IMG/VR virus record: IMGVR_UViG_3300046722_000274
Span: 1-37,998 of that record
Direction: 5' to 3' (one strand)
Length of the DNA stretch: 37,998 nucleotides
Source of the DNA: a virus
A program made the translations under genes and the position numbers. This document shows positions 15,235-22,120 of the stretch, piece after piece (positions within the stretch are counted from its first letter, which is position 1; each line of letters opens with the position of its first letter). The notes beneath the pieces were generated by a model, which was not told where the DNA came from, made no database searches, and worked only from the letters and a program-made list of their open reading frames with translations.

Positions 15235-17046
15235 CTACTTCGCACCTCCCAAAACCTCGGCCATGATCCGCGGGTCTTCCAGAAGCTCGGCCAGCGCGCC
15301 CGCTTTCTCGCGCAGCACCGCGCGCACGCGGCTGTCCACGGTGTCCTTGGCCACGATGTCGATGATCTCGATCGACTCGTGGATCTCGGAACCGATGCGG
15401 TGGCAGCGATCCTCGGCCTGGCTTGCCTCCACATAGGACCATGGCCGCTGAAGGAACACCACCGTCGACGCCGCGGTCAGCGTCAGGCCGACACCGCCAG
15501 CCTGCGTGGTCAGCAGCACCACGTCACGCTCACAGGCCTGGAAGGCGTCCACTTCGGCAGTGCGCTCGGCCGCCGACTGCCCGCCGACCACCGTGGCGCA
15601 GCGGTAGCCCGCCTTGACCACCAGCTCATGGGCCACGTCAATCAGCTGGCGGCTCGGCGCGAACACCGCCACCTGCTGCCCGGGCCGCTCATCCAGCAGC
15701 TCGATCAGCGCGTCGGCCTTCCAGCTCGGCGCGCGCAACTTCACCTTGACCACGGCCACCTCGACCGGCAGCCCGGTCTCCTTGTCCTCCTGGATCTCGA
15801 TCTCGGTCCAGGTGTCGGCCGCCGACCCGGCCAGCTGGCACAGCCGAGTCAACTGGGCCAGCGCGCCCATGACCGAGAGCTCTTCGCCGCTGTCCGGCAG
15901 CTGCGCGAGCATGTCGCGTTCCATCTCGTCATAGGCTTTCCGCCACTCGGTCGGCAACTCGACCTCGCGCACCGAGTACACCTTGGGCGGCAGCTGCGAG
16001 AGCACGTCGGCCTTGGCCAGCCGGCGATACTGCCCGGCCAGCACCTGACGAAACTCGGGCTCGCGGAACTCGTTCAGCCCGAGAACGGTGTCCTCGTAGT
16101 CGCCGCGGGCGGTGGCCACGTAGCGCTCGGTGTAGCGCTCCCCGCTCGGGAACGCCGCCGGCTCCACGGTGGCCAGTGCCGGCCAGAGGTCCCGCACGGT
16201 GTGGGTGATGGGCGTGCCCGAGAGCAGGAACGTCGCCGGGGCGTGCGCGCCGAGGCGGCGGACCGCCAGGCTCTGCGCGGTGTCCTTGTTCTTGATCGCG
16301 TGGCACTCGTCCACGATCACGCAGGCCGGTTGCATGTTCCACAGCGCGCCGCCGGGGGTCGACATGCCGTTGTTGTAGCGGTGCGGGGCGGCTGCGTCGC
16401 GGTAGGTCAGGCTGTACGCGGTCACGTAGACGTCGGCGGTGCCGACCAGGCGGGCTCGCTGCTTCGGCGACCCGCGGTAGGCCACCGCACGCAGGTTCGT
16501 CCAGGTGTGCACCGCGCGCACCCATGAGTCCTGCACCGTGTTGGGGGCCACGATCAGGATCGGCCCGGCGATCGGCAGCGCGCCGAGCGCGCGCATCCAC
16601 AGCACCGCGAGCAGCGCGGTCAGCGTTTTGCCCGTGCCCGGGTCGTCGAACAGGAAGCCCCGTCCGGCGCCGGCCAGCTTCCACGCACCTTCCCACTGGT
16701 AGGCGTAGGGCTCGGGCGCGTCGAGCGGCATGTGGACCCGAACCGCCTCGATCTCGTGATCGGTCCACGGCGCCCGGAACCGAGCCTGAACCTGCGTCAG
16801 CAGCCACGCCTGGAGTCTCGGCCCCGGTCGCCACACGTTCGGGTACTGCGTGGCCAGCTGGACGCACAGCGCCCAGGACAGAGGCACCTTCAGCGCGCCG
16901 AGCGGGTTGACACCCGACTTGCCCGCCGAGGAGAGCGTGGGGGTCAGCAGCGCCAGGCCAGCGGCGATTTGCTCGACCTGCGGTCCGACCGCGAACAGGA
17001 TGACGGTGCGCCCATCGGCGGCCAACTCGCCGTGAAGGGCGTTCAT
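15235..17046 (-). CDS. SNF2-family DNA helicase/translocase
   Basis: A 603-residue SF2 ATPase of the SNF2/Rad54 group. Motifs in order: Walker A DPGTGKT (135-141), motif Ia IVAPNTV, motif II VDECH (245-249), motif III SGTPI, and in the second RecA domain QAGGVGLTLT and QAEDRCHRIG (motifs V-VI). The first ~115 residues are family-specific. No nuclease domain is fused, but HNH and RuvC-like genes follow directly. It may remodel or restart stalled forks. The ATG at 17046 has GGAGGA close upstream and overlaps the preceding stop (ATGA); a longer open frame is not favoured. Confidence 0.92.
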   Translation of the reverse strand: MNALHGELAADGRTVILFAVGPQVEQIAAGLALLTPTLSSAGKSGVNPLGALKVPLSWALCVQLATQYPNVWRPGPRLQAWLLTQVQARFRAPWTDHEIEAVRVHMPLDAPEPYAYQWEGAWKLAGAGRGFLFDDPGTGKTLTALLAVLWMRALGALPIAGPILIVAPNTVQDSWVRAVHTWTNLRAVAYRGSPKQRARLVGTADVYVTAYSLTYRDAAAPHRYNNGMSTPGGALWNMQPACVIVDECHAIKNKDTAQSLAVRRLGAHAPATFLLSGTPITHTVRDLWPALATVEPAAFPSGERYTERYVATARGDYEDTVLGLNEFREPEFRQVLAGQYRRLAKADVLSQLPPKVYSVREVELPTEWRKAYDEMERDMLAQLPDSGEELSVMGALAQLTRLCQLAGSAADTWTEIEIQEDKETGLPVEVAVVKVKLRAPSWKADALIELLDERPGQQVAVFAPSRQLIDVAHELVVKAGYRCATVVGGQSAAERTAEVDAFQACERDVVLLTTQAGGVGLTLTAASTVVFLQRPWSYVEASQAEDRCHRIGSEIHESIEIIDIVAKDTVDSRVRAVLREKAGALAELLEDPRIMAEVLGGAK

Positions 17047-17177
17047 CGCTTCCTCCGCCACGCGACAACGAACGGCCCAAGATCCAGTAGTTCCGTCCAC
17101 ACAGTTCGGCGGCGGCCCCAGGCCCATGGCCCGGACGCGCGCCACACGCGGTCTCGCCCCTTCCAGCGCAGCTTCAC
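17043..17177 (-). CDS. Trp/Arg-rich microprotein, second of a tandem pair
   Basis: A 44-residue protein from GTG at 17177 (GTGA overlap with its neighbour) with GPWAWGRRRTVWTELLDLGPF and a WRRK end. It is similar to the preceding 41-residue protein (GPWPCVWRKRFGV...DLGPI...WRRK), so the two appear to be a tandem duplication. Very basic and aromatic; no membrane segment. Function unknown. The open frame upstream of 17177 lies inside the paralogue. Confidence 0.6.
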   Translation of the reverse strand: MKLRWKGRDRVWRASGPWAWGRRRTVWTELLDLGPFVVAWRRKR

Positions 17178-17299
17178 TTGCGCCGCCAGCTGACCGAGAT
17201 CGGGCCGAGGTCGACGCCGAATCGCTTGCGCCACACGCAGGGCCACGGGCCCCAACAGCCCCGGCCCCATGAGCGGATGCCGTGCCAGTGCAGTCTCAT
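17174..17299 (-). CDS. Trp/Arg-rich microprotein, first of a tandem pair
   Basis: A 41-residue protein (MRLHWHGIRSWGRG...) with six tryptophans and a basic WRRK C-terminus, paralogous to the next gene. The ATG at 17299 overlaps the preceding stop by 4 bases (ATGA), and the stop overlaps the next GTG. The order and overlaps show a tightly coupled operon. No known family. Confidence 0.6.
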   Translation of the reverse strand: MRLHWHGIRSWGRGCWGPWPCVWRKRFGVDLGPISVSWRRK

Positions 17300-17535
17300 C
17301 GACTCGCCCCTCCCGGGTGGAACACGTAGGTGATCACGCCCATGATCAGCGAGCCGAACACGGCGAACAGGAACACGAACAGCAACGCCCACGCCAGCGC
17401 GCGAAACGGACTGCCCTTGCTGCCCCGGCCGCCGAGCAGGAAACCGACCACGGCCAGCACCGCCACCGCGGCGACGGGCAGCCCGGCCAGCAGGCCGATC
17501 AGCGCCGAGCCGAGTTGGTCCGTGTTGGGATTCAC
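17296..17535 (-). CDS. Two-pass membrane protein, 79 residues
   Basis: GTG at 17535 (GTGA overlap) opens a protein with two hydrophobic segments (about 10-36, LIGLLAGLPVAAVAVLAVVGFLL, and 47-70) joined by a short basic loop (GGRGSKG). Its own upstream sequence GGGAGGA sits close to the start. No family recognised; it lies among replication genes, so it might anchor replication at the membrane, but this is a guess. Confidence 0.62.
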   Translation of the reverse strand: MNPNTDQLGSALIGLLAGLPVAAVAVLAVVGFLLGGRGSKGSPFRALAWALLFVFLFAVFGSLIMGVITYVFHPGGASR

Positions 17536-17705
17536 ACTTCCTCCCACGTGCCGCGCTGAACCACGCGAGCCGCAAGGTGCGTCGTGTTCCGGTACGCCTG
17601 CGCCACCCGCTCGGCGCGGTCGGCGTCGCCCAGTTCGATGGGCAACACGGTGCTGGCACGGTTCTCCGGGCTGAAGATCTCCACTGAATACACAAACCTA
17701 CGCAT
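17532..17705 (-). CDS. Small protein of unknown function, 57 residues
   Basis: MRRFVYSVEIFSPENRASTV... is a short alpha/beta-like protein with no cysteines or membrane segment. The ATG at 17705 has CTGGAGAGG upstream. It starts the run of overlapping genes 17705-15235. Function unknown. Confidence 0.65.
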   Translation of the reverse strand: MRRFVYSVEIFSPENRASTVLPIELGDADRAERVAQAYRNTTHLAARVVQRGTWEEV

Positions 17706-17735
17706 TGGTCTACACCTCTCCAGGGTGAGAAACGA

Positions 17736-17768
17736 CCCGCTGTCCGGCACTACGTGGCGAACAGCGGG
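17736..17768 (-). terminator. Hairpin between the SSB-like gene and the next operon
   Basis: CCCGCTGT (17736-17743) pairs with ACAGCGGG (17761-17768) around a 17-base loop. On the - strand it follows the SSB-like stop (17784) by about 15 bases and is followed by TCGTTTCTC, a weak T-rich stretch, so it may partly terminate. Confidence 0.45.
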
Positions 17769-17783
17769 CCGCTGGTCTGACGG

Positions 17784-18710
17784 TCAGCCCTGCGGCTGCT
17801 GGCCGGTCTGCGCCAGGATCGTGGCGTAGGCGGCCTGCTGCTCGGGCGTCAGCCCCGCCGGCGGGGCGGGCAGCCCGTTCGCCTGCTGGACCACGGGCTG
17901 CTGCGGCGCGGGCTGTGGATCGGTGGGCATCGTCATCTGCGGGGGCGTCCACGGCGGAGTGGTGACCTGCGGCCCGTACTGCATCTGCGGCAGCGGCTGC
18001 TGAACCGGGGGAGCCTGCGGGACCTGCATCTGCGGTAGCGGAGCAGCGGCCTGCTGCTCAGCGTGGACCTCGGGCGGGAGCTGCGACTCGCCCGAGTTGG
18101 CCGCGGCCGGCCGTTCGTACACGATGTCGATGTCCTTGCGCGGGTTGAACCCCGCGCCGGTCGGCACGTCCGCGGCGTACCGCAGCCGCATCCGGCAACC
18201 GGCCTCGGGCGGCCCCGCCGGCGCGCCAGCGTGCGCCATAGCGGCGGCCAGCTTCTCGCGGGTGGCGCCCTTCAGGTAGAACACCGAGGTGGTGCCGATG
18301 GCGTCCGGCACGTTGCTGTTGAGCACGTGCACCGGCACCAACATCTGAAACTTGGGCCGGCCGTCCTTGAAGTACTGGGGGATGTTGCGGGTGTCAGTCT
18401 GCTGCTGCACGTCGGCCTTGGTGATCGGCCGGGTGACCTCCACGTAGTACTCGGTGCCGAGCTGCGCGAACTTCAGCGCCTGCCCGCCGCCCACGGTGGG
18501 CTGGTCGAAGAAGTCGTCCAGGGTGCCCTGCGCGAGCGGGGCCTGCGGCTGTGCCGGCGGGGGGATCTGGCCGTACTGCTGCGGGGGGTAGCCGGGCTGC
18601 ACGGGCAGCGGCTGCATGAGCTGCTGCGGAGCGCCGAACTGCGGGTTGATCGGGTAGCCCTGCTGCGGCTGCACAGGAGCCCCGAACTGGGGGTTGTACG
18701 GCTGAGTCAT
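17784..18710 (-). CDS. ssDNA-binding-like phage protein with Pro/Gln-rich flanks
   Basis: A 308-residue protein. Both ends are low-complexity Pro/Gln-rich (about 1-58 and 220-308); the core (about 60-215) begins GTLDDFFDQPTVGGGQALKF and includes DGRPKFQMLVPV and YLKGATREKLAAAMAHAG. I recall this core in many actinophages, sometimes annotated as a single-stranded DNA-binding protein; here that is memory plus context (helicase, exonuclease and resolvase neighbours). The ATG at 18710 lacks a strong ribosome site; an upstream open frame is unlikely. Disordered tails could recruit partners, as the tip of SSB does. Confidence 0.7.
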   Translation of the reverse strand: MTQPYNPQFGAPVQPQQGYPINPQFGAPQQLMQPLPVQPGYPPQQYGQIPPPAQPQAPLAQGTLDDFFDQPTVGGGQALKFAQLGTEYYVEVTRPITKADVQQQTDTRNIPQYFKDGRPKFQMLVPVHVLNSNVPDAIGTTSVFYLKGATREKLAAAMAHAGAPAGPPEAGCRMRLRYAADVPTGAGFNPRKDIDIVYERPAAANSGESQLPPEVHAEQQAAAPLPQMQVPQAPPVQQPLPQMQYGPQVTTPPWTPPQMTMPTDPQPAPQQPVVQQANGLPAPPAGLTPEQQAAYATILAQTGQQPQG

Positions 18711-18743
18711 GATCGCGATTCTCGATTCTGCTGGTGAGTTGGT

Positions 18744-18780
18744 GCCCGCCCCTGCGACATGCACTTGAAGAGGGGCGGGC
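18744..18780 (-). promoter_or_regulatory. Hairpin in the 5' leader of the SSB-like gene
   Basis: GCCCGCCCCT (18744-18753) pairs perfectly over 10 bp with 18771-18780 around a 17-base loop. It lies within a leader of about 200 bases between the predicted promoter (-10 at 18923-18928) and the ATG at 18710, with no gene in it. It could be an attenuator, a processing site or a protein-binding element; no T tract follows. Confidence 0.45.
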
Positions 18781-18922
18781 AGAAGGCAGCCAGCCCGGCC
18801 AGACTGTAGGGCCCGGGTCGAGACTCGCACTCGCATCGGTCGCCTCGTGCGCCGGGGCTGTCGCCCTGCTCGGCTGGCTTCTCTGCGGGTGGTCCTGCCG
18901 GTCAGACCGGCTGCCACTGCTC

Positions 18923-18951
18923 AATCTACACGCTTTGCGACGTATTGCAAC
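18923..18951 (-). promoter_or_regulatory. Promoter with overlapping operator before the SSB-like gene
   Basis: On the - strand TTGCAA, 16 bases, TAGATT (TAGATT at 18928-18923) forms a plausible -35/-10 pair. The -35 box lies inside an operator copy at 18934-18951 (TTTGC-GACGTATT-GCAAC, 16 of 18 matches to the strong site), so binding there would block RNA polymerase. Confidence 0.6.
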
Positions 18952-18953
18952 TA

Positions 18954-19124
18954 CTACTTCCGGCGCCCCGGTCGGCGCACGCCCTGCGGGCCCATGTTGA
19001 TGCCGTCCTTCTTGCGAGTGGTCTTGGTGACGATCGGGTCGCAGTAGGCACACCCCGTGTGCAAGCACCGGCCCACGTCGTCGGACGGGTGGCCGTTGGG
19101 GCAGAACCTGACTTCGTGGGACAT
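18954..19124 (-). CDS. Small zinc-binding-type protein, 56 residues
   Basis: MSHEVRFCPNGHPSDDVGRC... has four cysteines and two histidines in its first 30 residues (CPNGH, CLHTGCAYC), then a basic tail (TRKKDGINMGPQGVRRPGRRK), consistent with a small zinc-binding nucleic-acid protein. Its ATG overlaps the homing endonuclease stop by one base (TGATG). Before the endonuclease arrived, this junction would have followed the exonuclease directly. Confidence 0.68.
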   Translation of the reverse strand: MSHEVRFCPNGHPSDDVGRCLHTGCAYCDPIVTKTTRKKDGINMGPQGVRRPGRRK

Positions 19125-19651
19125 CACATCACCGTTCCCGGGCAGCCGCTGCCGCCGTCCTTGGCGCTCTGCGGCTCGTTCAGCACCGCGTGCTCTCCCC
19201 ACGCTTCGGTAGCGGCGGCGTTGTACGCCTGCGCAGCATCCCACGCGGTACTGAACGAGCCAAGATGACGCTTCCGGTATCTGACTTTGATCTCCGCCAC
19301 ATACCGGCCGTCTTTGGCGCGCAGATGCACGCCCCGATAACCTGTCTTGGTCTGCTTGAGCACACGTTTGTTTCCGATGTTCGTCGACTGGTCGGTGAGA
19401 ACCAGGTTCGATCGGCAATTGTTCAAGCCGTTGCGGTCTCGGTGGTGCACCACTTGTCCAGCCCCTGCGCCCATCAGCCACCGATGCAGGTACAGGTTCT
19501 GCGTGCCGACGCGCGCCGCCACATACGTCGTATGCATTCGTGGCAACGCACGGAATCGATATTTTGTCAATAGAACAGCATCGGCGGCGTCCACTGTGGT
19601 GATTTGGCCACTCGGCAATCGATGCTCAATCACGCCACCGTACCCGGGCAT
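19124..19651 (-). CDS. HNH-AP2 homing endonuclease fused to a vestigial exonuclease tail
   Basis: A 175-residue protein: HNH domain at about 55-90 (HRWLMGAG, VVHHRDRNGLNNCRSNL), an AP2/ERF-type DNA-binding domain at about 103-158 (TGYRGVHLRAKDGRYVAE...), and a last stretch QSAKDGGSGCPGTVM (161-175) that belongs to neither. That stretch matches the C-terminus of the exonuclease encoded just upstream (QSAKDGGTGCPGTVA). The ATG at 19651 lies within the exonuclease gene's 3' end, overlapping it by 22 bases. HNH-AP2 proteins are free-standing homing endonucleases; here the gene sits in the 3' end of a conserved gene, as expected. Confidence 0.9.
   Translation of the reverse strand: MPGYGGVIEHRLPSGQITTVDAADAVLLTKYRFRALPRMHTTYVAARVGTQNLYLHRWLMGAGAGQVVHHRDRNGLNNCRSNLVLTDQSTNIGNKRVLKQTKTGYRGVHLRAKDGRYVAEIKVRYRKRHLGSFSTAWDAAQAYNAAATEAWGEHAVLNEPQSAKDGGSGCPGTVM
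19130..19174. repeat. 45-bp direct repeat, copy 1 (end of the homing endonuclease gene)
   Basis: Matches 19636-19680 at 39 of 45 positions with no gap. It encodes the vestigial tail of the homing endonuclease and probably is the ancestral 3' end of the exonuclease gene. Confidence 0.9.
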
Positions 19652-19680
19652 CCAGTCCCCCCGTCCTTGGCGCTCTGCGG
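19175..19680 (-). mobile_element. Inferred homing insertion (about 506 bp)
   Basis: The 506-bp period between the two 45-bp repeats contains the endonuclease gene plus a replacement copy of the exonuclease 3' end. Removing it would rejoin the exonuclease frame in phase to the old tail and restore its stop overlapping the next gene (TGATG at 19126-19122). The exact borders are inferred from the repeats. Confidence 0.75.
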
Positions 19681-20439
19681 CCGGTAGAAGGGACAATGAT
19701 AGCACTCGTCCGAGCTCGGCGACCGCGGCACGTCGTCGATGTGCAGGCCGCCGGCCCGCACCGCGGCGGCGTAGCCCTTGCGCCGGTCGGTCTCAGCGAA
19801 GGTGTCGGCCAGTTCCACATAGGCATCACCGTCGAACGGCATCTCCCACACGTACAGGCCGTCCAGCGAGCTGCCGGTGCGCGGGTAGGCGATGATCCCC
19901 ACCCGCTCCACCGGCAGGCCCAGCCGGATGAAACCGAGGCCATAGAGCAGCAGCTGCCGCCGGTACTTGCGCGGCGGGCGACCGGACCTCACCTTGTTCA
20001 GGCTCGACTCGCCGAGGCACTTGTGGTCCAGCACGGCGCGCTCGTGCGCGTCGTACAGGTCGCCGGTGCCGCCGTGCTCCGGATGCGGGACCACGTGGCG
20101 CTCGGCGAACCACCGCTGCTGGTCAGTGAGCTGGTTGTCCGCCTCGAACGCGTCGGCCAGCCACGCGTGCACGGCGGTGCCGACCACCGAGGGCCACGGG
20201 TCGGACACGTGGTTGGTGCGCGCCTCGGCCAGCAGCTTCCCGACCACCTGGCGGTCGCACTCCACACCGAGCTCGCTTGGGCCGAGATGGACCTGTAGCG
20301 AGCGCGGCGCCCGATTGGACGCCCGGATGACCACGTCCTTGACGGTGCGCGCCATCCGGGTAGCCCACTCGGTGTTGCCGCTGACCGCGGCCATGGGCGC
20401 GCTGCCCATAAAGTCGGCGGGGCTCGGGGCCGCGGTCAC
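19630..20439 (-). CDS. Cas4/RecB-like exonuclease with 4Fe-4S cluster ligands
   Basis: A 269-residue PD-(D/E)XK nuclease. Visible: C61 (ELGVECDRQ), G87-x3-H91, GGTGDLYD (D127/D130), AVLDHK (D138, K140), QLLLYG (Q162, Y166), then C246, C249 and C264 (CYHCP...GCPG). One N-terminal and three C-terminal cysteines are the Cas4/AddB-type iron-sulfur set. Probable role: DNA end resection for recombination. The gene's last 15 codons, including C264, lie in the duplicated segment next to the homing endonuclease. GTG start overlaps the upstream stop (GTGA). Confidence 0.9.
   Translation of the reverse strand: MTAAPSPADFMGSAPMAAVSGNTEWATRMARTVKDVVIRASNRAPRSLQVHLGPSELGVECDRQVVGKLLAEARTNHVSDPWPSVVGTAVHAWLADAFEADNQLTDQQRWFAERHVVPHPEHGGTGDLYDAHERAVLDHKCLGESSLNKVRSGRPPRKYRRQLLLYGLGFIRLGLPVERVGIIAYPRTGSSLDGLYVWEMPFDGDAYVELADTFAETDRRKGYAAAVRAGGLHIDDVPRSPSSDECYHCPFYRPQSAKDGGTGCPGTVA
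19636..19680. repeat. 45-bp direct repeat, copy 2 (end of the exonuclease gene)
   Basis: The copy now used by the exonuclease; it encodes QSAKDGGTGCPGTV including Fe-S ligand C264. Mismatches to copy 1 are concentrated in six positions. Confidence 0.9.
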
Positions 20440-20663
20440 CAGCGACGCTCATTCGCGTCCATGTGCCGGCACCCGTGCTCAGCGGTCAGCAGGCAGGGCC
20501 ACGGCGCCGTGGGGTGCACCGCGCCACACGCTCGCCGGTACATCGGCGAGACGGTATCCGTCGCCGTAGTGGTGACCGGTTGGGCTGAATCAGCGATCCG
20601 CTCCAGGGCAACCGCGATCCGGTCCAGCCGCTCGAACAGCCCGAAAATATCATCGCCGGTCAC
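20436..20663 (-). CDS. Small CCHH-module protein, 75 residues
   Basis: GTG at 20663 (GTGA overlap) gives a helical N-terminus (LFERLDRIAVALERIADSA) and one C-terminal CCHH module: C46, C57, H63, H67, then W75 (C-x10-C-x5-H-x3-H-x7-W). The same module recurs in the three genes upstream. The upstream open frame lies inside the next gene. Probable zinc-binding protein, function unknown. Confidence 0.7.
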   Translation of the reverse strand: MTGDDIFGLFERLDRIAVALERIADSAQPVTTTATDTVSPMYRRACGAVHPTAPWPCLLTAEHGCRHMDANERRW

Positions 20664-20872
20664 CAGGACCCTCCCTCTGCGTCCATATGCGTACCGCGAT
20701 GCCCCTTGACTCGAATACACGGCAAAGAGTCCGTGTCGTCGTTGACGCCCGTTCCGCATTCCATCTGAACCAGCGCCAGCTCGGCCGCTTCAGCGCGATC
20801 TCGCCACGCATCCACAGCGTCCGCGATTCGCTGAATAGCGTCGCCGACCTCGAAAACGTTATCGCTGGTCAC
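20660..20872 (-). CDS. Small CCHH-module protein, 70 residues
   Basis: A helical N-terminus (VFEVGDAIQRIADAVDAWRDRA...) and one CCHH module: C39, C52, H58, H62, then W70 (C-x12-C-x5-H-x3-H-x7-W). It is a paralogue of the next gene; both share the helix-plus-module layout. GTG start and stop both overlap neighbours by 4 bases. Confidence 0.7.
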   Translation of the reverse strand: MTSDNVFEVGDAIQRIADAVDAWRDRAEAAELALVQMECGTGVNDDTDSLPCIRVKGHRGTHMDAEGGSW

Positions 20873-22119
20873 CAGGATGCCCCTGTTCTATCCACGTGGC
20901 TGCCCGCGTGCCCCGCCTGGAGCGCGCACACGAGGTTGCGCCCGGGACCCGTCGCAGAGTAGCGGTTGAGGCAATTCTGCCCGGGACTTTCTAGCGCGTC
21001 GACACGCTTGGTCAGTTCGTCAACGCGTGAGGCCAGCGGCGTGGTTGCCGTGTACGGCAGGCTGAACGTGACGCCCTGTTCTCCCAATCGCCCGGACGGC
21101 TGCCCCATGCTCCACACTGAACCGGCAGACTTTTTCAGCTCGGCCACCCGCTGGATCAGGTTGTCCCACGTCTGGCCACTGATGTCGACACCGAGAGCGG
21201 CACCGAGCTTACGTAACCGGTCGGACGATTTCACATTCACCATGTTGAGCCGCTCGCACGTGTCGTCCAGCTCCCGCTGCGCCCTGATCCGGAACTGGCG
21301 TTCCCGATCGGTCAGCCGACCCACCTGCGCGCGCAGGTCCGCCCACGTGGCCGAGCCGGCGACAGGTGGCTCTCCGAAGTGGTGTCGGATGTCATTCACC
21401 AGGTTGGTGATCAGCTCGGCGCGGCGTTCTCGATCACTGTCGCGTTTTTGCTCCGCCCTGACTCGGAACTGGTGTTCCCGCTCAGTCAGCGACGCCTGCG
21501 CGTTGACGATGCGCACTTCTGCTTCCAGTCGCCCTACCAGTTCTTGATACTCGGGCTGATTGGTGGCGGCGGCCTTGCGCAGTTCCTCTAGCTTGTTGAT
21601 CTGGTTGGCTTGCGCCTTCACCTTGCGCTGAAGCCCGGTCAGCTGTTTTGCCACCGACTCCTCGGTCACGTCGGACCACACCACCTTCATGCCGGCGCGC
21701 GGGTGCTCGTGTATGCCGCTGTGGCCCACGGTCCGGGCACACGTCATGCCGTCGAACGGGCCGACGTTGCCGCACGGCCGCATGCCGGGGCCGCCGGTCT
21801 GCGGCGTGTGTTCGGCAGACGGCACCGCTGCCATGGCCGTCGAGTACGACCGACCGGTGCTGTTCTTGTGCTCCCCGTCGTGCCCGTCCGCCAGATGGTA
21901 CTTACCCGAATCAGAGGACTCAAGCAGGTACGGCACGCCGCACAGCTTCTCGGACGGCCACAGGATCGGGCCCTTGCCGAGCCAGTGAGAGCCGTCGCGA
22001 TCCTTGTGCTCCCCGTCGTGGCGAACGGCACGAGCGCAGGTGTGCGCAACCGTGCCGTTCGTCTCTTCCACGATTCGAATCACGCCGCACTTCTCTTCGC
22101 CGCTCACGTAGTCGGCCAT
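20869..22119 (-). CDS. Multi-module CCHH protein with central coiled coil, 416 residues
   Basis: Three N-terminal and one C-terminal copies of the module: (1) C11, C28, H34, H38; (2) C60, H80, H84, second Cys missing; (3) C116, C127, H133, H137; (4) C383, C398, H404, H408, W416. Between them (about 155-375) is a long Arg/Glu/Gln-rich helix with repeated LTEREHQFRVRAEQKRD-like segments, probably a coiled coil. A scaffold or nucleic-acid-binding role is conceivable; no catalytic motif is visible. ATG at 22119 lies 1 base after the upstream stop. Confidence 0.78.
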   Translation of the reverse strand: MADYVSGEEKCGVIRIVEETNGTVAHTCARAVRHDGEHKDRDGSHWLGKGPILWPSEKLCGVPYLLESSDSGKYHLADGHDGEHKNSTGRSYSTAMAAVPSAEHTPQTGGPGMRPCGNVGPFDGMTCARTVGHSGIHEHPRAGMKVVWSDVTEESVAKQLTGLQRKVKAQANQINKLEELRKAAATNQPEYQELVGRLEAEVRIVNAQASLTEREHQFRVRAEQKRDSDRERRAELITNLVNDIRHHFGEPPVAGSATWADLRAQVGRLTDRERQFRIRAQRELDDTCERLNMVNVKSSDRLRKLGAALGVDISGQTWDNLIQRVAELKKSAGSVWSMGQPSGRLGEQGVTFSLPYTATTPLASRVDELTKRVDALESPGQNCLNRYSATGPGRNLVCALQAGHAGSHVDRTGASW

Positions 22120-22120
22120 G

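Noticed and set aside
15001-16527. Long + strand frame opposite the SNF2 helicase gene
   Set aside because: The - strand has all helicase motifs; the + frame is His/Arg/Gln-rich with no motif.
18711-18917. N-terminal extension of the SSB-like protein
   Set aside because: The added part is Arg-rich with no ribosome site, overlaps a leader hairpin, and the ATG at 18710 begins the typical Pro/Gln-rich start.
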